A stretch of 64,000 nt of DNA, from the NCBI RefSeq assembly GCF_036181745.1, contig NZ_CP108080.1, positions 4,369,501 through 4,433,500 on the forward strand. Direction: 5' to 3'. How positions within the stretch are numbered: position 1 is the first letter of the stretch; each line of letters opens with the position of its first letter. Below, in pieces: positions 25,378 to 33,255 of this stretch. The notes below the pieces were generated by a model. That model ran no database searches. It was given only the letters and a program-made list of their open reading frames with translations, and was not told the origin of the DNA. This stretch comes from Streptomyces sp. NBC_00259. GTDB taxonomy: Bacteria > Actinomycetota > Actinomycetes > Streptomycetales > Streptomycetaceae. Both the position numbers and the translations under genes were made by a program.

Positions 25378-26502
25378 ATGGGTCCGCATCCTGCGGTCGC
25401 GGCGATACGCCTGGCGGTCCGCCGCGTACTCCACGACGTACTCAACGAACTGAACGAACTCCCGGGCGGCATGTCCGCCGCCGACCGGCGGTCCGAGGCC
25501 GTGCGACAGAGCGCCGGACACTGCGCCGGAGTCGGCGCCGCGCATCGCGCTGGGCACAACACCGGGCGTCGCGCCGTGCAGACTCCCGACCGGCGGCCCC
25601 TCGTGCTGGTGGCCTGCTCCGGCGGGGCCGACTCCATGGCCCTCGCCTCCGCTCTCGCCTTCGAGGCCCCGAAGCTGTCCGTCCGCGCCGGTGCCGTCAC
25701 CGTCGACCACGGCCTGCAGGCCGGCTCGGACCTCCGCGCCGCAGAGGTCGCCCACCGCCTCGCCGCCCTGCACCTCGACCCCGTCGAGGCCGTCGCCGTG
25801 ACCGTCGGCCGCACGGGCGGCCCCGAAGCAGCCGCCCGCGACGCCCGCTACGCCGCCCTGGACGAGGCCGCCGAGCGCCACGGCGCCGTCGCCGTCCTTC
25901 TCGGCCACACCCGGGACGACCAGGCCGAGACCGTACTGCTCGGCCTCGCCCGCGGCTCCGGCATCCGCTCGCTCTCCGGCATGGCCGCCGTCTCCGGCAC
26001 CGGCCGCTACCGCCGACCCTTCCTCCAGCTCGACCGCCAGACCGCGCGCAAGGCCTGCCTCGTGCAGCATCTGCCCGTCTGGGACGACCCGATGAACGCC
26101 GACCCCGCGTACACCCGCTCGCGGCTGCGCCACGAGGGTCTGCCCGCGCTGGAGAAGGCGCTCGGCAAGGGCGTCGTCGAGGCCCTGGCCCGCACCGCCC
26201 AGCTCTCCCGCGACGACGCCGACGCCCTGGACGCCTGGGCCGCGCAGGCCGATGCGAGCGTCCGGGACGACGCCGGTCTGCTCGACTGCGCGAAGCTCTA
26301 CGCACTGCCTCCCGCGGTCCGCCGCCGGGTGCTGCGACGGGCCCTGGTCGCAGCCGGTTCACCTGCGGGTTCGCTCTTCGCCCGGCATGTCGAGGAGGTC
26401 GAGCGGCTCATCGTCGGCTGGCGCGGCCAGAAGCCCCTGAATCTGCCCGGCCGGGTCGAAGCCCACCGGCAGGGTGGCAGACTGGTCATTCGGCAAGGCT
26501 GA
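25378..26502 (+). CDS. tilS: tRNA(Ile)-lysidine synthase
   Basis: A 374-residue ATP-pyrophosphatase that joins lysine to C34 of the tRNA(Ile) with a CAU anticodon. The PP-loop is VACSGGADSMALA (residues 81-86). TVDHGLQ and GHTRDDQAETVLLGLARGSG are the standard following motifs. The segment between the first helix and the PP-loop is unusually long: about 45 low-complexity residues at 28-73. The start is ATG 25378; a later start would remove the helix. It is 48 bases upstream of hpt. The intergenic stretch 25192-25377 shows no further gene. Confidence 0.94.
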   Translation: MGPHPAVAAIRLAVRRVLHDVLNELNELPGGMSAADRRSEAVRQSAGHCAGVGAAHRAGHNTGRRAVQTPDRRPLVLVACSGGADSMALASALAFEAPKLSVRAGAVTVDHGLQAGSDLRAAEVAHRLAALHLDPVEAVAVTVGRTGGPEAAARDARYAALDEAAERHGAVAVLLGHTRDDQAETVLLGLARGSGIRSLSGMAAVSGTGRYRRPFLQLDRQTARKACLVQHLPVWDDPMNADPAYTRSRLRHEGLPALEKALGKGVVEALARTAQLSRDDADALDAWAAQADASVRDDAGLLDCAKLYALPPAVRRRVLRRALVAAGSPAGSLFARHVEEVERLIVGWRGQKPLNLPGRVEAHRQGGRLVIRQG

Positions 26503-26550
26503 GCCGGCAGCGGGCCGAGCGCCGGGACGCCGAGACAGAAAGCGACGCGG

Positions 26551-27105
26551 GTGAACGAGAAGGACATGGGCGCCGATCTCAAATCGGTCCTCATCACCAA
26601 GGAAGAGATCGACGCGAAGCTGGCCGAGCTGGCCGCGAAGATCGACGCAGAGTACGCGGGCAAGGACCTGCTCATCGTCGGAGTCCTCAAGGGCGCCGTG
26701 ATGGTGATGGCGGACCTGGCGCGTGCGCTGTCCACCCCCGTCACGATGGACTGGATGGCGGTGTCGTCCTACGGCGCGGGCACCCAGTCCTCCGGAGTGG
26801 TCCGCATCCTCAAGGACCTGGACACCGACATCAAGGGCAAGCACGTCCTGATCGTCGAGGACATCATCGACTCCGGGCTGACCCTGTCGTGGCTGCTGTC
26901 GAACCTCGGCTCCCGTGAGCCGGCCTCGCTGGAGGTCTGCACGCTGCTGCGGAAGCCGGACGCCGCCAAGGTCGCGATCGACGTGAAGTGGATCGGTTTC
27001 GACATCCCGAACGAGTTCGTCGTCGGATACGGCCTCGACTACGCCGAGAAGTACCGCAATCTCCCGTTCGTGGGTACGCTCGCGCCCCACGTCTACGGAG
27101 GCTGA
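26551..27105 (+). CDS. hpt: Hypoxanthine phosphoribosyltransferase
   Basis: A 184-residue purine salvage enzyme making IMP or GMP from hypoxanthine or guanine plus PRPP. The PRPP-binding motif is HVLIVEDIIDSGLTLSWLL, and VGVLKGAVMVMADLARAL is the conserved early segment. GYGLDYAEKYRNLPFVG ends the fold. GTG 26551 gives MNEKDMGADL. The order tilS-hpt-ftsH is conserved in Gram-positive bacteria. Confidence 0.96.
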   Translation: MNEKDMGADLKSVLITKEEIDAKLAELAAKIDAEYAGKDLLIVGVLKGAVMVMADLARALSTPVTMDWMAVSSYGAGTQSSGVVRILKDLDTDIKGKHVLIVEDIIDSGLTLSWLLSNLGSREPASLEVCTLLRKPDAAKVAIDVKWIGFDIPNEFVVGYGLDYAEKYRNLPFVGTLAPHVYGG

Positions 27106-27258
27106 GGCCCGGGCCGCGCCCCGGGAACCCCGGCCGTCTTCCCGCCGTTGGAGCATGCGAAGGCGGTACCGGGTGACAATGCTGGGGTACCGTCCGAAGA
27201 ACAGTCTTTTCCGTTGAGTCTCACAGCAGCACTCTCATAGCAGCATTTACCTACGGGC

Positions 27259-27289
27259 AGGAGGGACGGAGCGACACCGCTCCGTATGG
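27259..27289 (+). promoter_or_regulatory. ftsH ribosome binding site separated from its ATG by a hairpin
   Basis: AGGAGGG (27259-27265) is the only good ribosome binding site, yet it lies 24 bases from ATG 27290. The gap holds a perfect 8-base stem, ACGGAGCG (27266-27273) with CGCTCCGT (27278-27285), around ACAC. Folding it would bring the site to about 4 bases from the ATG. Translation may therefore depend on this fold. Confidence 0.6.
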
Positions 27290-29326
27290 ATGGACGTGAA
27301 GCGATACTTCCGTGGGCCGGTCATGTGGATCGTGCTGGCCGTCCTCGCCGTGGTCGTGCTGATGCAGGTCGTCGGCTCGTCGGGCGGCTACAAGACGGTG
27401 GACACCGGCGAGGTTGTCCAGGCGATCAACAAGAACCAGGTCGAACAGGCCAAGCTGACCACCGGCGACGAGCAGATCATCAAGATCGAGCTGAAGGACG
27501 GCCAGAAGGTCGACGGCAGCGACAAGGTCCAGGCGAGCTACATCGGCGACCAGGGCGTCGCGCTCGCCACGACCCTGCAGCAGAAGTACGACGCGGGTGA
27601 GATCGAGAAGGGCTACACGGTCTCGCCCGAGCGGCAGAGCCCGTTCCTCTCGGTGCTCCTCTCGCTGCTGCCCTTCGTGCTCATCGTGGTCGTCTTCCTG
27701 TTCCTGATGAATCAGATGCAGGGCGGCGGCTCCCGGGTCATGAACTTCGGGAAGTCCAAGGCCAAGCTCATCACCAAGGACACCCCGAAGACGACCTTCT
27801 CCGACGTGGCCGGATCCGACGAGGCCGTCGAGGAACTCCACGAGATCAAGGAGTTCCTGCAGGAGCCGGCGAAGTTCCAGGCCGTCGGCGCCAAGATCCC
27901 CAAGGGTGTGCTGCTGTACGGGCCGCCCGGTACGGGCAAGACGCTGCTCGCGCGCGCCGTCGCGGGCGAGGCGGGCGTCCCGTTCTACTCGATCTCGGGT
28001 TCCGACTTCGTCGAGATGTTCGTCGGTGTCGGCGCCTCCCGGGTCCGTGACCTCTTCGAGCAGGCCAAGGCGAACGCCCCGGCGATCGTCTTCGTCGACG
28101 AGATCGACGCGGTGGGCCGACACCGCGGCGCCGGTCTCGGCGGTGGCCACGACGAGCGCGAGCAGACGCTGAACCAGCTCCTCGTCGAGATGGACGGCTT
28201 CGACGTGAAGGGCGGCGTCATCCTGATCGCCGCCACGAACCGGCCGGACATCCTCGACCCCGCGCTGCTGCGTCCCGGCCGGTTCGACCGGCAGATCGCC
28301 GTCGACCGCCCGGACATGCAGGGCCGTCTCGAGATCCTCAAGGTCCACCAGAAGGGCAAGCCGGTCGCTCCGGACGTCGACCTCTCGGCCGTCGCCCGCC
28401 GCACCCCCGGCTTCACGGGTGCCGATCTGTCGAACGTGCTGAACGAGGCCGCCCTGCTGACGGCCCGCAGCGACAAGAAGCTGATCGACAACCACTTCCT
28501 GGACGAGGCCATCGACCGCGTCGTGGCGGGCCCGCAGAAGCGGACCCGGATCATGTCCGACAAGGAGAAGAAGATCACCGCGTACCACGAGGGCGGACAC
28601 GCCCTGGTCGCGGCGGCTTCCCCGAACTCCGACCCGGTCCACAAGATCACGATCCTGTCCCGCGGCCGGGCCCTCGGCTACACGATGGTGCTCCCGGAGG
28701 AGGACAAGTACTCCACCACGCGCAACGAGATGCTCGACCAGCTGGCCTACATGCTGGGCGGCCGCGCGGCCGAGGAGCTCGTCTTCCACGACCCCACCAC
28801 GGGCGCGGCGAACGACATCGAGAAGGCCACGACCACGGCCCGTGCCATGGTCACGCAGTACGGCATGACCGAGCGGCTCGGCGCGATCAAGTTCGGCGGC
28901 GACAACACCGAGCCGTTCCTGGGCCGTGAGATGGCGCATCAGCGCGACTACTCGGAAGAGGTCGCGGCGCTGGTCGACGAAGAGGTCAAGAAGCTCATCG
29001 AGACCGCGCACAACGAGGCCTGGGAGATCCTCGTCGAGAACCGCGACGTTCTCGACAACCTGGTCCTCGCGCTGCTGGAGAAGGAGACCCTCGGCAAGGA
29101 GGAGATCGCCGAGATCTTCGCCCCGATCGTGAAGCGCCCGGCCCGTCCGGCGTGGACCGGCTCCTCGCGCCGTACCCCCTCCACCCGTCCGCCGGTGCTG
29201 TCCCCGAAGGAGCTCGCTCTGACGAACGGCGCGGCCAACGGTGCGACGGCGGGCACGGCCCCCACGGTGACCGATGTCACCAAGTCGGCCACCGAGGCGG
29301 TCCAGGAGGAGCGCCCAGAGGCCTGA
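27290..29326 (+). CDS. ftsH: ATP-dependent membrane zinc protease FtsH
   Basis: A 678-residue AAA+ protease anchored by two membrane segments (about 10-28 and 119-140). Walker A is GPPGTGKT (211-218), Walker B is IVFVDEIDAVG, and the SRH region is NRPDILDPALLRPGRFDR. The zinc motif HEGGH is at 433-437. It degrades misfolded membrane proteins and short-lived regulators. ATG 27290 (MDVKRYFRGPVMWIV) is the family start. The C-terminal 50 residues are low complexity, rich in Thr and Ala. The 184-base leader from 27106 includes repeated cagcagca/tagcagca units near 27224-27245. Confidence 0.97.
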   Translation: MDVKRYFRGPVMWIVLAVLAVVVLMQVVGSSGGYKTVDTGEVVQAINKNQVEQAKLTTGDEQIIKIELKDGQKVDGSDKVQASYIGDQGVALATTLQQKYDAGEIEKGYTVSPERQSPFLSVLLSLLPFVLIVVVFLFLMNQMQGGGSRVMNFGKSKAKLITKDTPKTTFSDVAGSDEAVEELHEIKEFLQEPAKFQAVGAKIPKGVLLYGPPGTGKTLLARAVAGEAGVPFYSISGSDFVEMFVGVGASRVRDLFEQAKANAPAIVFVDEIDAVGRHRGAGLGGGHDEREQTLNQLLVEMDGFDVKGGVILIAATNRPDILDPALLRPGRFDRQIAVDRPDMQGRLEILKVHQKGKPVAPDVDLSAVARRTPGFTGADLSNVLNEAALLTARSDKKLIDNHFLDEAIDRVVAGPQKRTRIMSDKEKKITAYHEGGHALVAAASPNSDPVHKITILSRGRALGYTMVLPEEDKYSTTRNEMLDQLAYMLGGRAAEELVFHDPTTGAANDIEKATTTARAMVTQYGMTERLGAIKFGGDNTEPFLGREMAHQRDYSEEVAALVDEEVKKLIETAHNEAWEILVENRDVLDNLVLALLEKETLGKEEIAEIFAPIVKRPARPAWTGSSRRTPSTRPPVLSPKELALTNGAANGATAGTAPTVTDVTKSATEAVQEERPEA

Positions 29327-29367
29327 CCAGGCATTACTCTGCCGCAAGGGCCACTGGTCCGGAATGA

Positions 29368-29410
29368 ACGCCGCATCTCCCGGGTTCTAGCCTGGGAGAT
29401 GCGGCGTTTT
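29368..29410 (+). terminator. Intrinsic terminator between ftsH and folE
   Basis: Bases 29368-29381 and 29394-29407 form a perfect 14-base stem around a 12-base loop, ending in TTTT (29407-29410). The hairpin ends only 34 bases before the folE start, so it may act in the folE leader as well as ending ftsH. Confidence 0.85.
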
Positions 29411-29443
29411 CACGCCATGTCGGAGCACAGGAGCGAGGCACAC

Positions 29444-30049
29444 ATGACCGACCCGGTGACGCTGGACGGCGAGGGCAGGATCGGCGAGTTCGACGAGAAG
29501 CGCGCCGAGAACGCCGTGCGCGAACTCCTCATCGCGGTCGGCGAGGACCCGGACCGCGAGGGCCTTCGGGAGACGCCAGGGCGAGTGGCGCGGGCGTACA
29601 AGGAAATATTCTCCGGGCTCTGGCAGGAGCCGGAGGACGTGCTGACGACGACGTTCGACCTGGGACACGACGAGATGGTCCTGGTGAAGGACATCGAGGT
29701 GTTCTCGACCTGTGAGCACCATCTGGTGCCTTTCCGGGGCGTCGCCCACGTCGGCTACATCCCGTCGACGACCGGCAAGATCACCGGATTGTCCAAGCTG
29801 GCGCGCCTTGTCGATGTGTTCGCCCGCCGCCCTCAGGTGCAGGAGCGGCTGACCACGCAGGTCGCGGACTCCCTGATGGACATCCTGGAGCCGCGCGGAG
29901 TGATCGTGGTGATCGAGTGCGAGCACATGTGCATGTCGATGCGCGGCATCCGTAAGCCGGGCGCGAAGACGATCACCTCCGCGGTGCGCGGGCAGCTTCG
30001 CGATGTCGCCACCCGCAATGAGGCGATGAGCCTGATCATGGCGCGCTGA
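29444..30049 (+). CDS. folE: GTP cyclohydrolase I
   Basis: A 201-residue enzyme that opens folate synthesis by converting GTP to dihydroneopterin triphosphate. Zinc ligands are seen in FSTCEHHLVPF and IECEHMCMSMRGI. GKITGLSKLARLVDVFARRP is the conserved active-site helix. ATG 29444 (MTDPVTLDGEGR) has AGGAG about 10 bases upstream. It follows ftsH on the same strand. The remaining fol genes lie just beyond on the opposite strand. Confidence 0.96.
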   Translation: MTDPVTLDGEGRIGEFDEKRAENAVRELLIAVGEDPDREGLRETPGRVARAYKEIFSGLWQEPEDVLTTTFDLGHDEMVLVKDIEVFSTCEHHLVPFRGVAHVGYIPSTTGKITGLSKLARLVDVFARRPQVQERLTTQVADSLMDILEPRGVIVVIECEHMCMSMRGIRKPGAKTITSAVRGQLRDVATRNEAMSLIMAR

Positions 30050-30214
30050 GCCCGGCCACGGTGCACCGAGCGGTGTGCCCGCCTCAACTCCGGGGCGCGG
30101 GCGGGACGCTGCCGCAGGGCGGAGGCCGGGGGCGCAGCACCCGGCCGTCGCACGTCCGAGGCGCGAGGGCCGGCGCGGAGCCTGCCTGGGCGGGCCTGCC
30201 GGGGCGGAGCCCCG

Positions 30215-30703
30215 CTACCTCGCCGGGACCTGGCCCGTGCCGTCGTCCTCGTCCTCGGGGAGCTTGCAGACGCGCTCCAGGAAGATCGCCGCCGCGATCA
30301 CCGCGATGCCGGCCAGAACCGAGAAGCCGGCGTAGATCGCCTGGTCGCGGCGGGCCGGGATGTCGAGGAAGCCGAGCAGGAAGACGCCCGCGCCGCCGTA
30401 CAGACCGCTGACGAGGGCCGCGACCAGGGCGCTCGCCTGGCCGAAGACGACCGCGCGGGCGGCCATCAGGGGCTCGACTCCCTTCGCGCCGGGACGGCGC
30501 TCGCGCTGGGCGCGCAGCCGGGCACGGAGCGAGAGCGCGGTCGCGGTGAGGACCGCGGCGATCGCCGCGAGCACGATCGGCGCGGCCAGCGGCACGCTCG
30601 GCAGCGTGCCGACCGAGTCCCACAGACGGGTGCCGGCCCATGACAGGATTCCGGCCACCACGAAGAGCCCGGCGAGTACCCCGAGCCGTAGTTGCTTCAC
30701 CAT
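30215..30703 (-). CDS. DUF3180 membrane protein
   Basis: A 162-residue protein with four hydrophobic segments (LRLGVLAGLFVVAGILSWAG, PIVLAAIAAVLTATALSL, a third near residue 100, and VLAGIAVIAAAIFLERV). DUF3180 proteins occur at the end of the fol cluster in actinobacteria (Rv3605c position in M. tuberculosis). Their function is unknown. Either ATG 30703 or GTG 30700 may start it; AAGGG sits 3 or 6 bases upstream, respectively. It is 37 bases after folK. Confidence 0.88.
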   Translation of the reverse strand: MVKQLRLGVLAGLFVVAGILSWAGTRLWDSVGTLPSVPLAAPIVLAAIAAVLTATALSLRARLRAQRERRPGAKGVEPLMAARAVVFGQASALVAALVSGLYGGAGVFLLGFLDIPARRDQAIYAGFSVLAGIAVIAAAIFLERVCKLPEDEDDGTGQVPAR

Positions 30704-30740
30704 GTGCCCTTCGTGTCGGCGACCCTGGAAAGCGTAACGA

Positions 30741-31328
30741 CTATTCGGGCAGGCGGAGTTCCAGGTCCACGCGCGGCGCGACCCCGGTCCGGCCGACGCC
30801 GTCGAGCAGATCGGCGACCGGTCCGCGGCCCGGAAGCTGGGCCTCGGGCTCCACGTCGTGCCACGGCGCGAGGACGAAGGCCCGCTCATGCGCCCGCGGG
30901 TGCGGGAGCGTGAGCACCGGGTCGTCGGAGATCACTTCCGCGTACGCCACGATGTCCACGTCGATCGTGCGCGGACCCCAGCGCTCCTCGCGCACCCGGT
31001 CGAACGCCTCCTCGATGGCCTGACCGCGCTCCAGCAGGGAGCTGGGCGGCAGGGTCGTCTTCACGAGCACCACCGCGTTGAAGTACGACGGCTGGGAGCC
31101 CGGCTCGACGCCCCACGGCTCCGTCTCGTAGACGGGAGAGACCGCCTTGACCCGCACGCCGGGCGTGTCCTCCAGCGCGTCGATGGCGCCCTGGATCGTC
31201 TCCAGGCGGTTGCCGAGGTTGGCGCCGAGCGCGATCACGGCCCGCTTCGGGTTGGACAGGGTGATGTCCGCCGCGTCGACCTGCTCGACGACGGCGGTGG
31301 GCACGGGCTGCACTGTGGGGTCGCTCAT
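30741..31328 (-). CDS. folK: 6-hydroxymethyl-7,8-dihydropterin pyrophosphokinase
   Basis: A 195-residue HPPK that transfers pyrophosphate from ATP to hydroxymethyldihydropterin. The family motifs are AVIALGANLGNR, VYETEPWG, YFNAVV and RWGPRTIDVDIVAY. LPHPRAHERAFVLAPW closes the active site. There is a 28-residue N-terminal extension with no known role. ATG 31328 overlaps the folB stop by 4 bases (ATGA), so translation is coupled. Confidence 0.96.
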   Translation of the reverse strand: MSDPTVQPVPTAVVEQVDAADITLSNPKRAVIALGANLGNRLETIQGAIDALEDTPGVRVKAVSPVYETEPWGVEPGSQPSYFNAVVLVKTTLPPSSLLERGQAIEEAFDRVREERWGPRTIDVDIVAYAEVISDDPVLTLPHPRAHERAFVLAPWHDVEPEAQLPGRGPVADLLDGVGRTGVAPRVDLELRLPE

Positions 31329-31684
31329 GCTCGGCTCCGGGTGATCGTGATGGTCACATCGTCGAACGGGACGGTGATCGGGGCGTCCGGCTTGTGCACG
31401 ACGACCTCGACCTCCTGGACGCCCTCGTGCTTGAGGCACTGCTGGGCGATGCGCTCCGCGAGCGTCTCGATCAGGTCCACCGGGTCGCCCTGGACGACGT
31501 CGACGACCTCCTCCGCCACCACTCCGTAGTGCACGGTCTTCGCCAGGTCGTCGTCGGCCGCCGCGGGGCGGGTGTCCAGGCCGAGCACCAGGTCCACGAT
31601 GAAGGTCTGCCCCTCCTCGCGCTCCCGGGGGAAGACGCCATGGTGCCCGCGGGCCTTGAGGCCGCGCAGCGCGACACGATCCAC
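31325..31684 (-). CDS. folB: Dihydroneopterin aldolase
   Basis: A 119-residue enzyme cleaving dihydroneopterin to hydroxymethyldihydropterin and glycolaldehyde. Typical motifs are LRGLKARGHHGVFPREREEG, the DLAKTVHYGVVAEEV helix region and IETLAERIAQQCL. The catalytic Lys is in VHKPDAPI. GTG 31684 is chosen because AGGAG lies 8 bases upstream. It starts 194 bases after the NTF2-like gene and overlaps folK. Confidence 0.95.
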   Translation of the reverse strand: MDRVALRGLKARGHHGVFPREREEGQTFIVDLVLGLDTRPAAADDDLAKTVHYGVVAEEVVDVVQGDPVDLIETLAERIAQQCLKHEGVQEVEVVVHKPDAPITVPFDDVTITITRSRA

Positions 31685-31878
31685 GCGAATCACTCCTGCT
31701 GTCGTAGGTCCTGCGCGCACACAGCCGCGTGCGGGCGGCAGCAGTGCACGGGTTCGAATCTACCTGCGAGCACTGACACCATCTGCCCACGGGGGCTATG
31801 GACAGAGCGGTCGGCGACTGGTAGCCGCGCCTACCCCGCAGTTGTGGAAACGAACCTCCCACATGCCCGTTTACCCAC

Positions 31879-32340
31879 TCAGGAGGGGGATTCGCCGTCC
31901 TGTTCGTCGTCCGATTCGGCCAGAACCGGTGAACCGTGGTGTGACCAGATTCTCCAGCCCTCCGGTGTGCGCCGGAACACATTCGTGGCGACCACCAGTT
32001 GTCCCACGAGCGGTCCGAGCTCCCCGGCCTCCTCCGCGGGGCCGCCACTGAGGATGTTCTCCGTGCAGGTGACGAGCGCGGTGTCGCCGACGACGCTGAC
32101 GCGCACATCGGTGAGGAAGAACTGGATGTACTCGGTGTTCGCCATGATCAGCGCGTACGAGCGCAGCACCTCGCCGCGTCCCGACAGCACCGGCCACCCC
32201 GGGTGCACGCACGAGATGTCGTCGGCGCCCTCGCCGTCCAGCCAGAGGGACGCGATCCCCTCGAAGTCGCCGCGCTCCATCGCTTCGTAGAAGGCGGTAT
32301 TGGCCGCCTCGACGCTTTCGACGTCGGTACGGGAAGTCAC
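31879..32340 (-). CDS. NTF2-like (SnoaL/DUF4440-type) protein inside the fol operon
   Basis: A 153-residue cone-fold protein (ANTAFYEAMERGDFEGIASL, CVHPGWPVLSGRGEVLRSYA, then WRIWSHHGSPV). Such proteins bind small molecules or act as isomerase-like enzymes. GTG 32340 overlaps the folP stop by 4 bases, so it is translated with folP. Its place between folP and folB suggests a folate-related task, but no reaction is known. The tail is acidic (ESDDEQDGESPS). Confidence 0.88.
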   Translation of the reverse strand: MTSRTDVESVEAANTAFYEAMERGDFEGIASLWLDGEGADDISCVHPGWPVLSGRGEVLRSYALIMANTEYIQFFLTDVRVSVVGDTALVTCTENILSGGPAEEAGELGPLVGQLVVATNVFRRTPEGWRIWSHHGSPVLAESDDEQDGESPS

Positions 32341-33206
32341 TGTGTCCTTCCCGCGCCCTCGACCGCGCGCGCGACCCGCACGGCGTCCGCCGTGGCCCGT
32401 ACCTCGTGGACCCGGACGGCCCAGGCGCCCTCGTGGGCGGCGATGGCGGAGACGGCGGCGGTGGCCGCGTCCCGCTCACGGGCGGGCGGCGGGGTCGGGG
32501 CGCCGTCGGCCAGCACATGGCCGAGGAACCGCTTGCGGGAGGCGGCGACCAGCAGCGGGCGGCCCAGCGTGCGCAGCTCGGCGAGACGGGCGACCAGCGC
32601 GAGGTCGTGCTCGGCCTGCTTGGCGAAGCCGAGGCCCGGGTCGATGATGATCCGCTCGGCGGCGACACCGCCCGCGATCACCGCGTCCATCCGCTCGCGC
32701 AGCTCCGCGACGACCTCGGCGACGACGTCCCCGTACACCGCCCGGCTGTTCATGTCCTCGCTGAAGCCGCGCCAGTGCATCACGACGAACGGCACCTCCG
32801 CGGCGGCGACGGTCCGGACCATCTCCGGGTCGGCGAGTCCGCCGGAGACGTCGTTGACCAGCGCCGCCCCGGCGGCGACCGCCCGGGCGGCGACCGAGGC
32901 GCGCATGGTGTCGACGGAGACGGTGACGCCTTCGGCCGCCAGGCCCCGGACGACGGGGACGACGCGCCGCAGCTCCTCGTCCTCGTCGACCCGCGTGGCG
33001 CCGGGCCTGGTGGACTCGCCACCGACGTCCACCAGATCGGCGCCCTCGGCGACGAGGTCGAGGCCGTGCTTGACGGCGGCCGTGGTGTCGAACCAGCGAC
33101 CTCCGTCGGAGAAGGAGTCGGGCGTCACATTGACGACTCCCATGACCGCACAGCGGTCCCACTCCGGCAGGCCCTCGGCCGTGCCCCGTCCACGCAACGT
33201 ACTCAT
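32337..33206 (-). CDS. folP: Dihydropteroate synthase
   Basis: A 289-residue TIM-barrel enzyme joining p-aminobenzoate to dihydropterin pyrophosphate; it is the sulfonamide target. Motifs seen are MGVVNVTPDSFSDGG, DLVDVGGESTRPGA, VNDVSGG, the pterin-binding IIIDPGLGFAK, and SRKRFLG near the C-terminus. The start is ATG 33206. It heads the operon folP-NTF2-folB-folK-DUF3180. Confidence 0.96.
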   Translation of the reverse strand: MSTLRGRGTAEGLPEWDRCAVMGVVNVTPDSFSDGGRWFDTTAAVKHGLDLVAEGADLVDVGGESTRPGATRVDEDEELRRVVPVVRGLAAEGVTVSVDTMRASVAARAVAAGAALVNDVSGGLADPEMVRTVAAAEVPFVVMHWRGFSEDMNSRAVYGDVVAEVVAELRERMDAVIAGGVAAERIIIDPGLGFAKQAEHDLALVARLAELRTLGRPLLVAASRKRFLGHVLADGAPTPPPARERDAATAAVSAIAAHEGAWAVRVHEVRATADAVRVARAVEGAGRTQ

Positions 33207-33255
33207 ACGACCAGCCTAGGCCCGTATGCCGCCCCGCTACGCCGCTGCCGCTCCG

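Noticed and set aside
30050..30214. Possible gene or riboswitch after folE
   Set aside because: Only a short GGGGC/GCCCC hairpin and GC-rich repeats are seen, with no coding bias and no match to a known folate riboswitch.
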